Source: Mycolicibacterium madagascariense (GTDB lineage: Bacteria > Actinomycetota > Actinomycetes > Mycobacteriales > Mycobacteriaceae). Taken from it: 64,000 nt of DNA. The position numbers and the translations under genes are program-made. The stretch lies in the NCBI RefSeq assembly GCF_010729665.1, contig NZ_AP022610.1, forward strand, positions 3,038,001-3,102,000. Reading direction: 5' to 3'. The notes beneath the pieces are model-generated. The model ran no database searches. It saw nothing but the letters and a program-made list of their open reading frames with translations, and was not told the origin of the DNA. Positions 1-8,488 of the stretch are shown in pieces; the stretch's first letter is position 1; every line of letters begins with the position of its first letter.

Positions 1-1
1 C

Positions 2-64
2 GTCACCGAGAACTTTCGAACGTCGTTCTGCAGCTTGGCCATTGGCGAGGCGCACGACACCTAG
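2..64 (+). CDS. possible 3' end of a gene that begins before the window
   Basis: One plus-strand frame is open from the window edge to a TAG at 62-64 and would encode the last 20 residues of a protein (ending ..LAIGEAHDT). The stretch is too short to assign a family. It is listed only because the convergent TetR gene leaves this as the one place where an upstream gene could end. Confidence 0.2.
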   Translation, partial: VTENFRTSFCSLAIGEAHDT

Positions 65-88
65 TGGCCTCGTTGGACTGACACTCGC

Positions 89-643
89 TCAGCGGGCCAT
101 CGACATCACGTCGCGAACCAGCTGCCGCGGATGGTCGTCGGTGACGTCGAGGGCGAAGGCGACGTGATGGTAGAGCGGTGAGATGACGTGATCGAGGACC
201 TGTCGAACCGTCGGCGTCCTCTCGCCGCGTGCGCGGGCCCGGTCGACCATCTCCGATGCTTGCTCCTGCCGCGCCTCCATGACCGGGCAGCGAACGGTCG
301 CCGCGGTTCGGGCCGACACCATGGCGCGCAGATACCGGGTCCGCTCGGGCCGGGTGATGTCACGCGCGATGAGCACGGCCCACTCGGTGAGGTCGGCCTC
401 CAGCGATCCGCAGTCCGGTGGCACGGCACCGTCGCGCGTCAGCACCGCCACCGCGACCTCTTCGAGAAGCGCGTTCACGCCGTCCCAGCGCCGGTACAGC
501 GTCGTGGGGTTGACGCCGGCCCGTTCGGCGATGACGGGAAAGGTGAGCTTGGCAGCCCCCTCGCCGACCAGTTCGCCGACCGAGGAGTGGATGGCCGCCA
601 ACACCCGTGCCGCCCGCCCGCCGGTCTCACGATCAGTCACCAC
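89..643 (-). CDS. TetR/AcrR family transcriptional regulator
   Basis: A 184-residue protein with a TetR-type N-terminal helix-turn-helix (about residues 34-53, with the TTLYRRW recognition-helix pattern) and a helical C-terminal ligand domain whose sequence does not name the effector. It starts with two adjacent GTG codons (643 or 640). It is divergent from the epoxide-hydrolase-like gene, and the space between them carries strong inverted repeats. By analogy with most TetR proteins it should repress its own gene and the divergent hydrolase/PrpD genes; that is inference. Confidence 0.88.
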   Translation of the reverse strand: MVTDRETGGRAARVLAAIHSSVGELVGEGAAKLTFPVIAERAGVNPTTLYRRWDGVNALLEEVAVAVLTRDGAVPPDCGSLEADLTEWAVLIARDITRPERTRYLRAMVSARTAATVRCPVMEARQEQASEMVDRARARGERTPTVRQVLDHVISPLYHHVAFALDVTDDHPRQLVRDVMSMAR

Positions 644-658
644 GACCCGACATCATAC

Positions 659-721
659 GCAAAGATCTTTGCTTTTCGAGCGACTCCCCGATTACGATGA
701 AAAGCAAAGATCATGGCTTTT
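659..721. promoter_or_regulatory. divergent promoter/operator region between tetR and the hydrolase
   Basis: A perfect 14-bp palindrome, GCAAAGATCTTTGC, lies at 659-672. The arm GATCTTTGCTTTTC (664-677) is repeated as its exact inverse complement at 699-712. A further inverted repeat, AAAAGC (700-705) and GCTTTT (716-721), surrounds the second copy. The shared core GCAAAGATC occurs in both halves, as expected for two operator sites of one TetR dimer. The sites lie 16 and 12-78 bases from the two divergent starts. Confidence 0.7.
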
Positions 722-733
722 GGGGGTTGCGTA

Positions 734-1816
734 GTGAGACGGTCAACATCATTGTCGGACAGCACCATTGAGGGCTCGACCCCGTCATTGGGCTCGCAGA
801 CCGTCGGCACCCGCCGCCATCGAACTCACTACCTGCACAGCGGGCCGCCCGATGGGCCCCTGATGATCTTCGTCCACGGGTGGCCGAGCATCGCCCTGAT
901 GTGGCGGGCCCAGATGACCGCGTTCGCCGCCGACGGATGGCACTGCGTTGCCCCCGACCTGCGCGGCTACGGGGGCTCCTCGGTTCCGACGGACATCGCG
1001 GCGTACACGATCGAGGAGGTCGTCGCGGACATGGTCGAGTTGCACGATCACCTGGGCGGCGCACCCGCGATCTGGGTGGGCCACGACTGGGGCAGCGTCG
1101 TGGTCGCCAGCCTGGCCGCCCACGAACCCGGCCGAAGCCGCGGCGTGGTGCTGACCTCGCTGGCATACCAGCCCGGCGGGCACGCCCTGCAGACGGTGGT
1201 GCCGCTCGTCGATCGAACGATCTATCCGGTCGACGCTTACCCCGACGGCCAGTGGGACTACTACCGCTACTACACGACGCACTTCGACTCGGCCGTGGCC
1301 GATCTCGACGCGGACGTGGCCGCATCACTGGCTTCGATCTTTCGACCTGGCGATCCCGCCAGTGCCGGAGAGGTGTCACCCAACGCCCTGGTCTCCCGTC
1401 ACGGCGGCCGCTTCGGTTCGGCACATCGCGCCCCGGCCACTCAGCCCGATCCCGCACTGTGGCCGCCGGCGGACTTCGACGTCCTCGTCGAGTCGTTGCG
1501 CACCAACGGCTTTGGTCCCAGCTGCGCGTGGTACCTCAACGACGACGCCAACCTGGCCCATGCCCGCTCGGCCCCCGACGATGGCCGGCTGTCACAGCCG
1601 GTGCTGTTCGTCAACGGGGACTACGACCAGATCTGCAGCATCACCGGCAACCGGCAGGGCGATCCCATGCGGGCCGCTTGCGCTGACCTCACCGTCGTCT
1701 CGATGCCCGCCGGACATTGGTTACCCCTGGAACGGAAGGCGGCACACGTCGAGGCGATCCGCACGTGGCTGCGGGACGAGGAGCTGGCCACGCTCGGTCC
1801 CGCAGCGGCACCGTGA
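734..1816 (+). CDS. alpha/beta hydrolase, epoxide hydrolase-like
   Basis: Encodes about 360 residues with an epoxide-hydrolase-type alpha/beta fold. The oxyanion motif HGWPS is near residue 48, the nucleophile elbow GHDWGS puts the Asp nucleophile near residue 118, an NGDYD strand end supplies the acid, and a C-terminal PAGHW supplies the His. Asp rather than Ser as nucleophile is typical of epoxide hydrolases and haloalkane dehalogenases. An ATG at 713 is in frame, but it lies inside the operator repeat. The GTG at 734 follows a GGGGGT ribosome-binding site (722-727) at 6 bases and is preferred. Next gene: PrpD-family protein, 91 bases on, same strand. Substrate unknown. Confidence 0.85.
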   Translation: MRRSTSLSDSTIEGSTPSLGSQTVGTRRHRTHYLHSGPPDGPLMIFVHGWPSIALMWRAQMTAFAADGWHCVAPDLRGYGGSSVPTDIAAYTIEEVVADMVELHDHLGGAPAIWVGHDWGSVVVASLAAHEPGRSRGVVLTSLAYQPGGHALQTVVPLVDRTIYPVDAYPDGQWDYYRYYTTHFDSAVADLDADVAASLASIFRPGDPASAGEVSPNALVSRHGGRFGSAHRAPATQPDPALWPPADFDVLVESLRTNGFGPSCAWYLNDDANLAHARSAPDDGRLSQPVLFVNGDYDQICSITGNRQGDPMRAACADLTVVSMPAGHWLPLERKAAHVEAIRTWLRDEELATLGPAAAP

Positions 1817-1907
1817 ACCGATTCCTCAGACAGATAGGAATTGCGACCTGGACGCCGTCGGCCGACCGGGGTTGAGTCGACGTCGATGACGACGACGGGA
1901 GATCCGA

Positions 1908-3320
1908 ATGACCGATGAGACGCGCTACGTCGTCGACGACCTGGCGGCCTTCACCGTCGCCGCCGAACGGGCCGATCTGGCACCGGGCCCGTCGAAGACG
2001 TTGCGGCGCAACGTCCTCGACAGCATCGCCTGCGCCATCGGAGCACTCGACGGCGAGCCCATCGACGCCATCCGTGCCCACGCCGTGCAGGTCAGTGGCC
2101 CGGCGTCGGCGACCGCCGTGGGTGGGGACCGGCTGTCGGTCGACCAAGCTGCGTTCTTCAACACGGTGCTGGTGCGCTACCCGGATCTGCTCGACACCTA
2201 TCTCACCCCGGGCGGACTGTGCCATCCGGCGGACAACGTCGGCGCCGTGCTCGCCGTGGCAGAGCACACCGGCGCGACCGGATCCGACTTCCTGCTCGCG
2301 CTGGCCGTGGCCTATGAGATTCAGTGCCGGTTCAGTGCTCAGGTGCCGCTGATGGCCAAGGGCTTCAATCACGCGCTGCAGCTGGCGATGTCGGTGAGCG
2401 CGGGGTCGGCACGACTGCTCGGCCTCGACGCCGCGGCGACGGCCGATGCGATCGCCGCCGCCACCGTGGACAACGTGTCGCTGGCCGCGGTGCACGCCGA
2501 GCCGGTGGCCAACTGGAAGGGCCTGTCACCGGCCATCACGGCGATGCGGGCGGTGTACGTGAGCTTCCTCGCCGCCCGCGGAATCACCGGCCCCAAGGCG
2601 GTCTTCGATGGGCCCTTTGGTCTCGTTCGAATGCTCGGTCAGGACATCGACTTTCGCACGAGCGATCGCGCTCTGGTCGCAGTCGAGCAGACCTACCTCA
2701 AGCAGTACTGCTCGTTGATTCACGGCCAGGCGCTCATCGACGCGACACTGCGCATTCGGGAGCAGGAAGGCCTGACGGGTGCCGACGTCGAAGACGTCGC
2801 ACTCCACGTGTTCCAAGGTGCGTACGACTTCGCCGGCGGCGGGTCCTACGGGGACAAGTCACGCGCGTGGACGAAGGAGCAGGCCGACTACAACGTCAAG
2901 TATCTGGTTGCGGTGGCGCTGCTCGACGGTGCGGTCGGGCCCGCGCAGTTGGAGACCGAGCGCGTGCGCCGCGATGACGTCCAGGAGCTCGTGAAACGCG
3001 TTCACGTCACGGCGGCCGACGACCTGACCGCCGCCTATCCCGAGCGCACCGCCGTCAGGGTGCACGTCACGACACACACGCGTGGTGTCTTCAGTTGCGA
3101 GCAGGCAGATTTCGAGGGTTCCCCCACACGGCCGATGTCGTGGGACCGGGTGGTCGAGAAGTTTCACTGGCTCGCCGAGCCGTTCTGCGAGGAGCCGCTG
3201 CGCGAGGACATCATCGCCGCCGTGGACGCCATCGACGCGATCGAGATCCGCGAGTTGACGGGCCTACTGGCCGCCGTGCATCCCACCCCGCTGAGGCCAC
3301 GTACGCGCCACCGTCTGTGA
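1908..3320 (+). CDS. MmgE/PrpD family protein
   Basis: A 470-residue member of the MmgE/PrpD family, which includes 2-methylcitrate dehydratase and cis-aconitate decarboxylase. Family features visible are the all-helical N-terminal domain, the segment reading ..LDTYLTPGGLCHPADN.. near residue 100, the GFNHALQLAMS helix, the NWKGLSPA segment and a C-terminal lid domain. Start ATG has GGGAG seven bases upstream. There is no prpB or prpC beside it, so a methylcitrate-cycle role is not supported; many stand-alone PrpD paralogues act on other hydroxy-acids. It is probably co-transcribed with the upstream hydrolase. Substrate unknown. Confidence 0.85.
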   Translation: MTDETRYVVDDLAAFTVAAERADLAPGPSKTLRRNVLDSIACAIGALDGEPIDAIRAHAVQVSGPASATAVGGDRLSVDQAAFFNTVLVRYPDLLDTYLTPGGLCHPADNVGAVLAVAEHTGATGSDFLLALAVAYEIQCRFSAQVPLMAKGFNHALQLAMSVSAGSARLLGLDAAATADAIAAATVDNVSLAAVHAEPVANWKGLSPAITAMRAVYVSFLAARGITGPKAVFDGPFGLVRMLGQDIDFRTSDRALVAVEQTYLKQYCSLIHGQALIDATLRIREQEGLTGADVEDVALHVFQGAYDFAGGGSYGDKSRAWTKEQADYNVKYLVAVALLDGAVGPAQLETERVRRDDVQELVKRVHVTAADDLTAAYPERTAVRVHVTTHTRGVFSCEQADFEGSPTRPMSWDRVVEKFHWLAEPFCEEPLREDIIAAVDAIDAIEIRELTGLLAAVHPTPLRPRTRHRL

Positions 3321-3361
3321 TCGATTGCGTCGCCGTGCCTTTCGACGAGACCGGAAACGAC

Positions 3362-4324
3362 TCAGGACCGCGGACGGGGGATTTCGGCCTCGGCGAGGGC
3401 GGCGCGGTGCGGGTCGTCCGACGGTACCCACCAGTGGGGCGGCGGAGGAACGATCCATCCAGCGCTGCGGGCGTGCTCGCGCAGCGCACGCACGACGTGC
3501 GCGACCGCAGGCCGGTCGTCGTCGGCGCGGTGCACCAGCGACCACGTCCACATCGGGACGGGGTCCACGGGGCGCACGCCCAGCGTCGGTGGAATGGCCG
3601 CCGTGTGGCGTTTGGGCGAGGCGAGAACCGCCGCACGAGCCTTCCGCACGTGGCCGAAGAACGCCTCACCGGTGATGCCCCCGTCGTCGATCCGGCGGAC
3701 CCGGGCGCCAGTGTGCGTGGCGAACTCCTCGACGAAGCGGTTCCACGACGACCAGGCCGACTCGTCGGCATCCACCAGCACCGTCACGTTCTGGGCGCTG
3801 ACCGGTTCGTCCGACGTCGTCCCCGGCACGACGGCACGAAGCGGCTCGGCGAACAGCAAGTGCGCGTCCAGTTTTCGCCGTGCGGCAGCGGTGGCGCCGA
3901 TCCAGGTCACGGCGAGGTCGAGGGTCCCCTCCGCCACCCGATCGGCCTGTGAGTGCGACGGCAACACCCATTCGTCCACGCGAACCGGGACCGTGGGGCC
4001 GACGACGGCAGCCACGTCGTTGGGTAACCAGCTCACGTAACCCAATCGCAGAGGCGCGCTCAGGGTGGCGGTCTGACGCACGCGGTCACGCGCCGACTCG
4101 GCGAGCCCGACGATGTGGCGCGCGTCGTCCAGCAGCGTGCGCCCAGCCGCGGTCAGCCGCACACCCCGCCGGTCACGGATCAGCAGCTCGACGCCCACGT
4201 CCCGTTCGAGGGCGATGACTTGTTGGGACAGTGCCGGTGCGGAGATGTGCAGCCGCTCCGCCGCACGACCGAAGTGCAACTCCTCGGCGACGGCGACGAA
4301 GTAGCGCAGCTGCCGCAGTTCCAT
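3362..4324 (-). CDS. LysR family transcriptional regulator
   Basis: A 320-residue LysR-type regulator. Residues 1-60 hold the classic winged helix (starting MELRQLRYFVAVAEELHFGRA, with SAPALSQQV as recognition helix), followed by a periplasmic-binding-protein-like effector domain. It lies convergent to the PrpD gene (42-base gap) and 116 bases downstream of the nitronate monooxygenase gene on the same strand, so it is not in the usual divergent arrangement. Its target and inducer cannot be read from the sequence. Confidence 0.9.
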   Translation of the reverse strand: MELRQLRYFVAVAEELHFGRAAERLHISAPALSQQVIALERDVGVELLIRDRRGVRLTAAGRTLLDDARHIVGLAESARDRVRQTATLSAPLRLGYVSWLPNDVAAVVGPTVPVRVDEWVLPSHSQADRVAEGTLDLAVTWIGATAAARRKLDAHLLFAEPLRAVVPGTTSDEPVSAQNVTVLVDADESAWSSWNRFVEEFATHTGARVRRIDDGGITGEAFFGHVRKARAAVLASPKRHTAAIPPTLGVRPVDPVPMWTWSLVHRADDDRPAVAHVVRALREHARSAGWIVPPPPHWWVPSDDPHRAALAEAEIPRPRS

Positions 4325-4440
4325 GCCTGCGAGCCTAGGTCACCGCCTGCGTGCCGTTCACCGATCGTCGGGTGCGCGACTCGCCCCGCCCCCGGGTGGG
4401 TTCGCCTCGACCGTCGGCGGTCCGGAGCGCGCTCTCCGTG

Positions 4441-5451
4441 TCATCGGCCGGGTGACGCGAACGACGTTCCCGCAGAGGACGATACGGACGATCCCCCAGC
4501 GAGGATCGAGCTCGCCGAGGCGACCATGTCGTCGATGATGGCGGCCGCGCCGTCGACGGTGTCGACGAGGCCGATGGATTCACCGACGATGACGTTGGCC
4601 AGCCGATAGTCCTCGTCTTCGACCGCGGCGTCGAAGACGCGTCGCTGGGCCCGCAGGTCGGCGCGCAGACCCGCCTCATCGCCGTGCCAGTGGTCGGTGA
4701 ACGCGTTGCGCAGGACACGGCCCGTGTACCCGCTGGGCCATGACCTCTCGCGGACGACGTCGAATGCGCTCTGTCGGAGGGTGTCGTCGCCGCTGGCCTG
4801 TAGTGCGCGGGCTTGCGCGGACTTGGCGATCGCCGCCTCGCTGGCGGCCCAGAACCGCGTCCCCACGACGACGCCGTCGGCGCCGAGTGCCAACGCCGCC
4901 GCCAGACCACGGCCGTCCGCCACTCCCCCGGCGGCCAGCAACATGACCTCTGGGGCGTGGTCGCGCAACAGGTCTGCGATCTCCGGCACCAGGGTGAAGG
5001 TCGAGCGGGTACCCGTCCCGTGACCACCGCCCTCGCCGCCCTGCGCGGCGATGGCGCAGGCGCCGACGTCGATCGCACGACGGGCCTGCTCGACGTCGTG
5101 CACCTGACAGATCAGCGGAAGGCCGGCGGCCACCACGGCGGGCGCGTGTGGGGCGGGGTCGCTGAACGAGAGGAAGACGTTGGCCGGACGCTGCTCGACG
5201 ACCATCTCGAGCAACCCGGGCTGCTGGGCCATCGACCAGGTGATGAATCCGACGCCGAGTCGCTTCGACGGATCGTGGGCGAACTGCTCCCGCAGCCACG
5301 CCCGGTCGCCGTAACCACCGCCTAGTATTCCCAGTCCCCCGGCGTCGGCGACCGCACTGGCCAGTCGCCAGTCAGCGACGTAGTCCATGGGCGCCAGCAC
5401 GATCGGGTGACGGATGCCGAATCGTTCGGTGAAGCGATTGCGCAACTGCAT
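4441..5451 (-). CDS. nitronate monooxygenase / 2-nitropropane dioxygenase family
   Basis: A 336-residue FMN-dependent TIM-barrel enzyme of the NPD family, which oxidises alkyl nitronates. The N-terminus (FGIRHPIVLAPM), the central AQGGEGGGHG loop holding the candidate catalytic His, and the phosphate-binding segment LLAAGGVADGRG are typical. Upstream on the minus strand there is no gene for 740 bases, so it probably starts its own transcript, with the LysR gene following. Physiological substrate unknown; family members detoxify propionate-3-nitronate. Confidence 0.85.
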   Translation of the reverse strand: MQLRNRFTERFGIRHPIVLAPMDYVADWRLASAVADAGGLGILGGGYGDRAWLREQFAHDPSKRLGVGFITWSMAQQPGLLEMVVEQRPANVFLSFSDPAPHAPAVVAAGLPLICQVHDVEQARRAIDVGACAIAAQGGEGGGHGTGTRSTFTLVPEIADLLRDHAPEVMLLAAGGVADGRGLAAALALGADGVVVGTRFWAASEAAIAKSAQARALQASGDDTLRQSAFDVVRERSWPSGYTGRVLRNAFTDHWHGDEAGLRADLRAQRRVFDAAVEDEDYRLANVIVGESIGLVDTVDGAAAIIDDMVASASSILAGGSSVSSSAGTSFASPGR

Positions 5452-5569
5452 GATGACCTCCGTGAAGGGGTGGCGTATGTCCCTGCCCCTCCAGTCAAGT
5501 CAGTCGTTGTCGTGGCGTCCACGACGAACCGACGAAGAGTGATAAGCGCGCGTTGACACGGGTCTGCGT

Positions 5570-5740
5570 CGACGCTTCTTCCTCAGCGTGTCGGGGCGGA
5601 GCTGTGTCGAGGCGCTGCGACGGCTCGAGGACAGCGGGGCCGACCACGTCGTGCTCCAGCCGATCAGCGGATGCGAAGAGCAGCAGATCGACCTGTTCGG
5701 AGCGCATGTCCTACCGCTCGTCGCCGCGGCTCGGCGGTGA
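5570..5740 (+). pseudogene. remnant of a luciferase-like (LLM) flavin monooxygenase C-terminus
   Basis: The plus frame ending in TGA at 5738-5740 reads ..CVEALRRLEDSGADHVV.. followed by LQPISG and ..LFGAHVLPLV. This is the pattern of the last 50 residues of F420/FMN luciferase-like oxidoreductases, where a Cys/Val-Glu helix precedes GADHVV and a terminal DVLP. The frame is closed by TAA at 5543-5545, and no start codon, barrel or upstream homology remains. The most likely reading is a decayed gene whose 5' part has been deleted. A short spurious frame is the alternative. Confidence 0.5.
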
Positions 5741-6193
5741 CCTTCCGGGACTGAGCCCGTCATCCGAGCCACGGGCGGGCGCGCCGGAACGCACCGGTGC
5801 GCCACGTTGCTGAAATTCCCGTCGCGGGATGAAGTCGACCTGAATCACCGCGGCCGCACACACCGCTTTTCGACGGTGCCGCAAATGGGAAGCTCCCCGC
5901 CCGTCGGCGCCGCGATCCAGATGCTCGTCGTACTCGCGCGCGCAGCGAAGCGCCGGTCGAACGTGGCACCGCAGCGGCCCGCGCGAACCGCCATCGTGTG
6001 TCGGAATGTGGCGACGGGTAACGAAGATCGTTCTCCCGGCGACAGACATGTCGGGAGCAGGGTTGTCCGCGTAGGGAATCCCTGACACCGTGAAGTGGGG
6101 CAGTCCAGCCCAGGAGAAACCCGTCGATTGGGTGTGCACTTCCTGTGGGTTGACTGACTCGGAGCAACTACTCCGGACGAAGGAGCAACGACG
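5741..6193. other. non-coding stretch before the Gly-Pro-rich gene
   Basis: No frame here has codon bias or recognisable protein similarity. The last 80 bases contain the presumed promoter region and a ribosome-binding site (GAAGGAG, about 6178-6184) for the secreted-protein gene at 6194. With the preceding remnant, 5452-6193 is the longest gene-free stretch of the window. Confidence 0.6.
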
Positions 6194-6940
6194 ATGAACT
6201 TCAAGAAGGCAGTGGCAGGGGCAACCTTTGCTGGCGCGATTGGGCTGACATTGGTTGCCGGAAGCTCGGGGGTCGCACTCGCGGCACCCGGTGGGGGCGG
6301 CGGTTGCCAGCCTCCGTTCTGTGCGGGCGGACCTGGGCCGGGTGGCCCCGGCGGTCCAGGCGGTCCCGGCGGCGGCCCGCAGGCACCCGGCGGACCGGGC
6401 GGTCCCGGCGGCGGCCCGCAGGCACCCGGCGGGCCAGGCGGTCCAGGCGGTCCCGGCGGACCCGGTGACTTCCGTGGACCCGGCGGACCGGGTGGTCCCG
6501 GCGGCCCCGGTGGTCCCGGCGGCCCGGGTGGACCCGGCGACTTCCGCGGACCTGGCGGGCCCGGTGGACCCGGTGACGACCACGGCCCCGGTGGACCCGG
6601 TGGCCCCGGTGACGACCACGGCCCCGGCGGCCCGGGCGGACCCGGCGACTTCCGCGGACCCGGCGGACCCGGCAACACCCGCGGACCCGACGGCCACGAC
6701 TGGGGACCACGTCCGCCCGACGCCTTCAGCGGCTTCCGCGGCGCCCCCTGGGGTGACGGACCCGCTCCCTGGGGCTGGGGAGCACCCCCGCGGGCCGGCT
6801 GGGATCGCCCCCTGCCGCCTCCCGGTGGGTTCTGGAACTACGGGCCGGTGAACTACTTCGGCTACGACGAGACCCCCGTGTTCGACCCCGGCTACAACGC
6901 CTGGGGCTTTTACTTCTTCGGAATCTGGATCCCGCTGTAA
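6194..6940 (+). CDS. secreted collagen-like Gly-Pro-rich protein
   Basis: A 248-residue exported protein. Residues 1-32 form a Sec signal peptide (MNFKKAVAG.., cleavage near ALA-APG). Residues 35-170 are low-complexity GPG/GGP tripeptide-like repeats built from sub-blocks: GGPQAP followed by GGPGGPG twice, DFRGPGGPG three times and DDHGPGGPG twice. The C-terminal 75 residues are aromatic-rich (Trp, Tyr, Phe, Pro) and non-repetitive, ending FGIWIPL. Codons within the repeats vary, so the protein pattern seems conserved rather than freshly expanded DNA. Proteins of this style occur in mycobacteria without assigned function; a cell-wall or extracellular structural role is inference. Confidence 0.85.
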   Translation: MNFKKAVAGATFAGAIGLTLVAGSSGVALAAPGGGGGCQPPFCAGGPGPGGPGGPGGPGGGPQAPGGPGGPGGGPQAPGGPGGPGGPGGPGDFRGPGGPGGPGGPGGPGGPGGPGDFRGPGGPGGPGDDHGPGGPGGPGDDHGPGGPGGPGDFRGPGGPGNTRGPDGHDWGPRPPDAFSGFRGAPWGDGPAPWGWGAPPRAGWDRPLPPPGGFWNYGPVNYFGYDETPVFDPGYNAWGFYFFGIWIPL

Positions 6941-6956
6941 CCCCTGCTCGACGGCC

Positions 6957-6986
6957 GCAGCCGCCTCGCCCATGCGAGGCGGCTGC
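6957..6986 (+). terminator. hairpin terminator after the Gly-Pro-rich gene
   Basis: A perfect 13-bp stem, GCAGCCGCCTCGC (6957-6969) and its inverse complement (6974-6986), with a 4-base loop, begins 16 bases after the stop codon and is followed by a short T-containing run. This is a strong stem of the kind used in mycobacteria, which often lack long U tails. Confidence 0.85.
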
Positions 6987-7084
6987 GTTCGTTTCGCCCG
7001 ATGGGGCCGCGTGTCAGGAACACGTAAGGGTGGTCGGTGCACACGCCTCGGAATGCATAGATCATCAATGCAGTTGGCATTGAC

Positions 7085-7354
7085 ATGCGATCACCTCGCC
7101 TTGCGCGCCTGACCGTCGCCGCTGCGGCCGCACTTGCCGTGACGGTCGCGCCGATGGCCATGCTCGTGTCCACTAGCGCGTCAGCTCAGGCGAGCGGCTG
7201 CTACGGCGGCGTCACCGTCCTCAACCCGTACGCCAGCAGCTGCTCCATTCCGGGTCCCGTCAACCGAGTCCGCGGGTCTGCCCCCGACGCCAACGCGATC
7301 ATCGCCTGTCGGCATCACCCGGGTTGCCTCGCCGCCTACATCAACGGCCCGTAG
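7085..7354 (+). CDS. small secreted cysteine-containing protein
   Basis: An 89-residue protein with a signal peptide (MRSPRLARLTVAAAAALAVT.., probable cleavage around residue 34 after SASA). The mature part is about 55 residues with four Cys (SGCYGG, SSCS, IACRHH, GCLAAY), suggesting two disulfides. No family recognised. A single-gene unit between the terminator above and a convergent gene. Confidence 0.7.
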   Translation: MRSPRLARLTVAAAAALAVTVAPMAMLVSTSASAQASGCYGGVTVLNPYASSCSIPGPVNRVRGSAPDANAIIACRHHPGCLAAYINGP

Positions 7355-7405
7355 CGGGGTCCATCCGCACGCCATTCGAGGCGAACGATATTGTGGCGCA
7401 AGCGA

Positions 7406-8215
7406 TTAGCGTGGATTGCCGTCTTCGTCGCACGGAACAGCGATGCCCGCTGCGACGTGGTCGAGCGTGCGGGTCATCTCGGTCGGCCCGATACTGCCGT
7501 GCTCGCCCGCATACGGATGGTCGAGGAAGAACACGACGAGCAGACCCGCCGTCATCAGGGCCGACACACACGCGATCGGCAAGGCTTGGATGAAGCGGTT
7601 CTCGCGCGGGTCGGCCTGCACCACCATGTAGGTGAGCGTGAGGGTGGCGCCGATGCCCAGGGCGAACCACAACGGAGCGGGAAGGGTGGGCGCCGCCTCG
7701 GCGAGGCGCTCCCGCCGCCCGTCGCGCCGTTGCGCCTCCTGGTCGAACCACTGGCCATACGCCGCGTCCTCACGCGAGTCCCGCGGCGCCGTGCTGGCGA
7801 AGTCGCCATGCAGCCTGTCCACCCAAACCTCGCTGAGATCGCTGCTTCGGCCATCGCGCATCGCGGGCCATTCGGCATTGATGACGGCTCGCCCGTAACA
7901 GGCCAGGTCGCCTCTGAGGCGGTCGCCAGCCGGAGCGGGCAGGATCCTGGCGACCGAGTTCAGCTCGTTGACGGCGACGGCCTCCATGCTGGCGCCTTCG
8001 CGGGCACGCTGAAAGCTCTGCAGCGCGAAGAGGATGACGAACGCAAGCATCACGGCGAACATCATGCCGATCACCGACAGCGACCCGGCGCTGCGCGTCA
8101 AGTCGGTGAACCATCCCCCTTGGGGAGCCCGCCGGCGGACGAGGAGTTTGGCGGTGACCGCGATGGCGACCACCGCCACGACGATGAAGGGGATGAGCCA
8201 GGTGAACACGGCCAC
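7406..8215 (-). CDS. DUF4239 (bestrophin-like) membrane protein
   Basis: A 269-residue membrane protein with two N-terminal helices (about residues 5-26 and 43-66), a soluble middle region rich in Arg/Asp/Trp, and two C-terminal helices (about 185-203 and 215-236), the layout of DUF4239 proteins. GTG start at 8215; a second GTG at 8209 is equally possible. No enzymatic residues are known for this family. It is divergent from the kinase gene. Confidence 0.7.
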   Translation of the reverse strand: MAVFTWLIPFIVVAVVAIAVTAKLLVRRRAPQGGWFTDLTRSAGSLSVIGMMFAVMLAFVILFALQSFQRAREGASMEAVAVNELNSVARILPAPAGDRLRGDLACYGRAVINAEWPAMRDGRSSDLSEVWVDRLHGDFASTAPRDSREDAAYGQWFDQEAQRRDGRRERLAEAAPTLPAPLWFALGIGATLTLTYMVVQADPRENRFIQALPIACVSALMTAGLLVVFFLDHPYAGEHGSIGPTEMTRTLDHVAAGIAVPCDEDGNPR

Positions 8216-8264
8216 GACTCTAGATCGCTAGACGGGTGGGCTGGCCGAAGCCATGGCTGATCCC

Positions 8265-8309
8265 ACTACTGCAATTTCCTCGATCTAGCGTCGAGGACTA
8301 CTGCATTTC
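8265..8309. repeat. paired direct and inverted repeats upstream of the kinase gene
   Basis: ACTACTGCAATTTC (8265-8278) is repeated with one base missing as ACTACTGCATTTC (8297-8309). Between them, CCTCGA (8278-8283) and TCGAGG (8291-8296) form an inverted repeat. The block lies in the 272-bp space between the DUF4239 gene and the kinase gene and may be an operator for one or both; there is no direct evidence of function. Confidence 0.4.
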
Positions 8310-8488
8310 ACGTGCGCTGGGCACTCGTCGTCGGCGCCGAGGCGGCCACCAAACCGACCGACTATCTCCGCACGGCACTCTTGAGCGGCACAAACGTGCC
8401 ACGATCAGCCGGTGGCCATCGTCATGCGCCCCGGTAACGCGCGCCGGGCTCGGAACGCGGCGTGGCACGCGAGGCCGGGAACGTCGCC

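Noticed and set aside
6330..6690. Repeat array resembling a CRISPR or minisatellite
   Set aside because: The repeats are in frame, encode GPG tripeptides with synonymous variation and have no unique spacers.
5711..7042. 443-codon minus-strand open frame over the Gly-Pro-rich gene
   Set aside because: It is antisense to the GPG repeats and reads as monotonous Ala/Gly/Ser/Thr repeats without a family, while the plus strand has a signal peptide and terminator.
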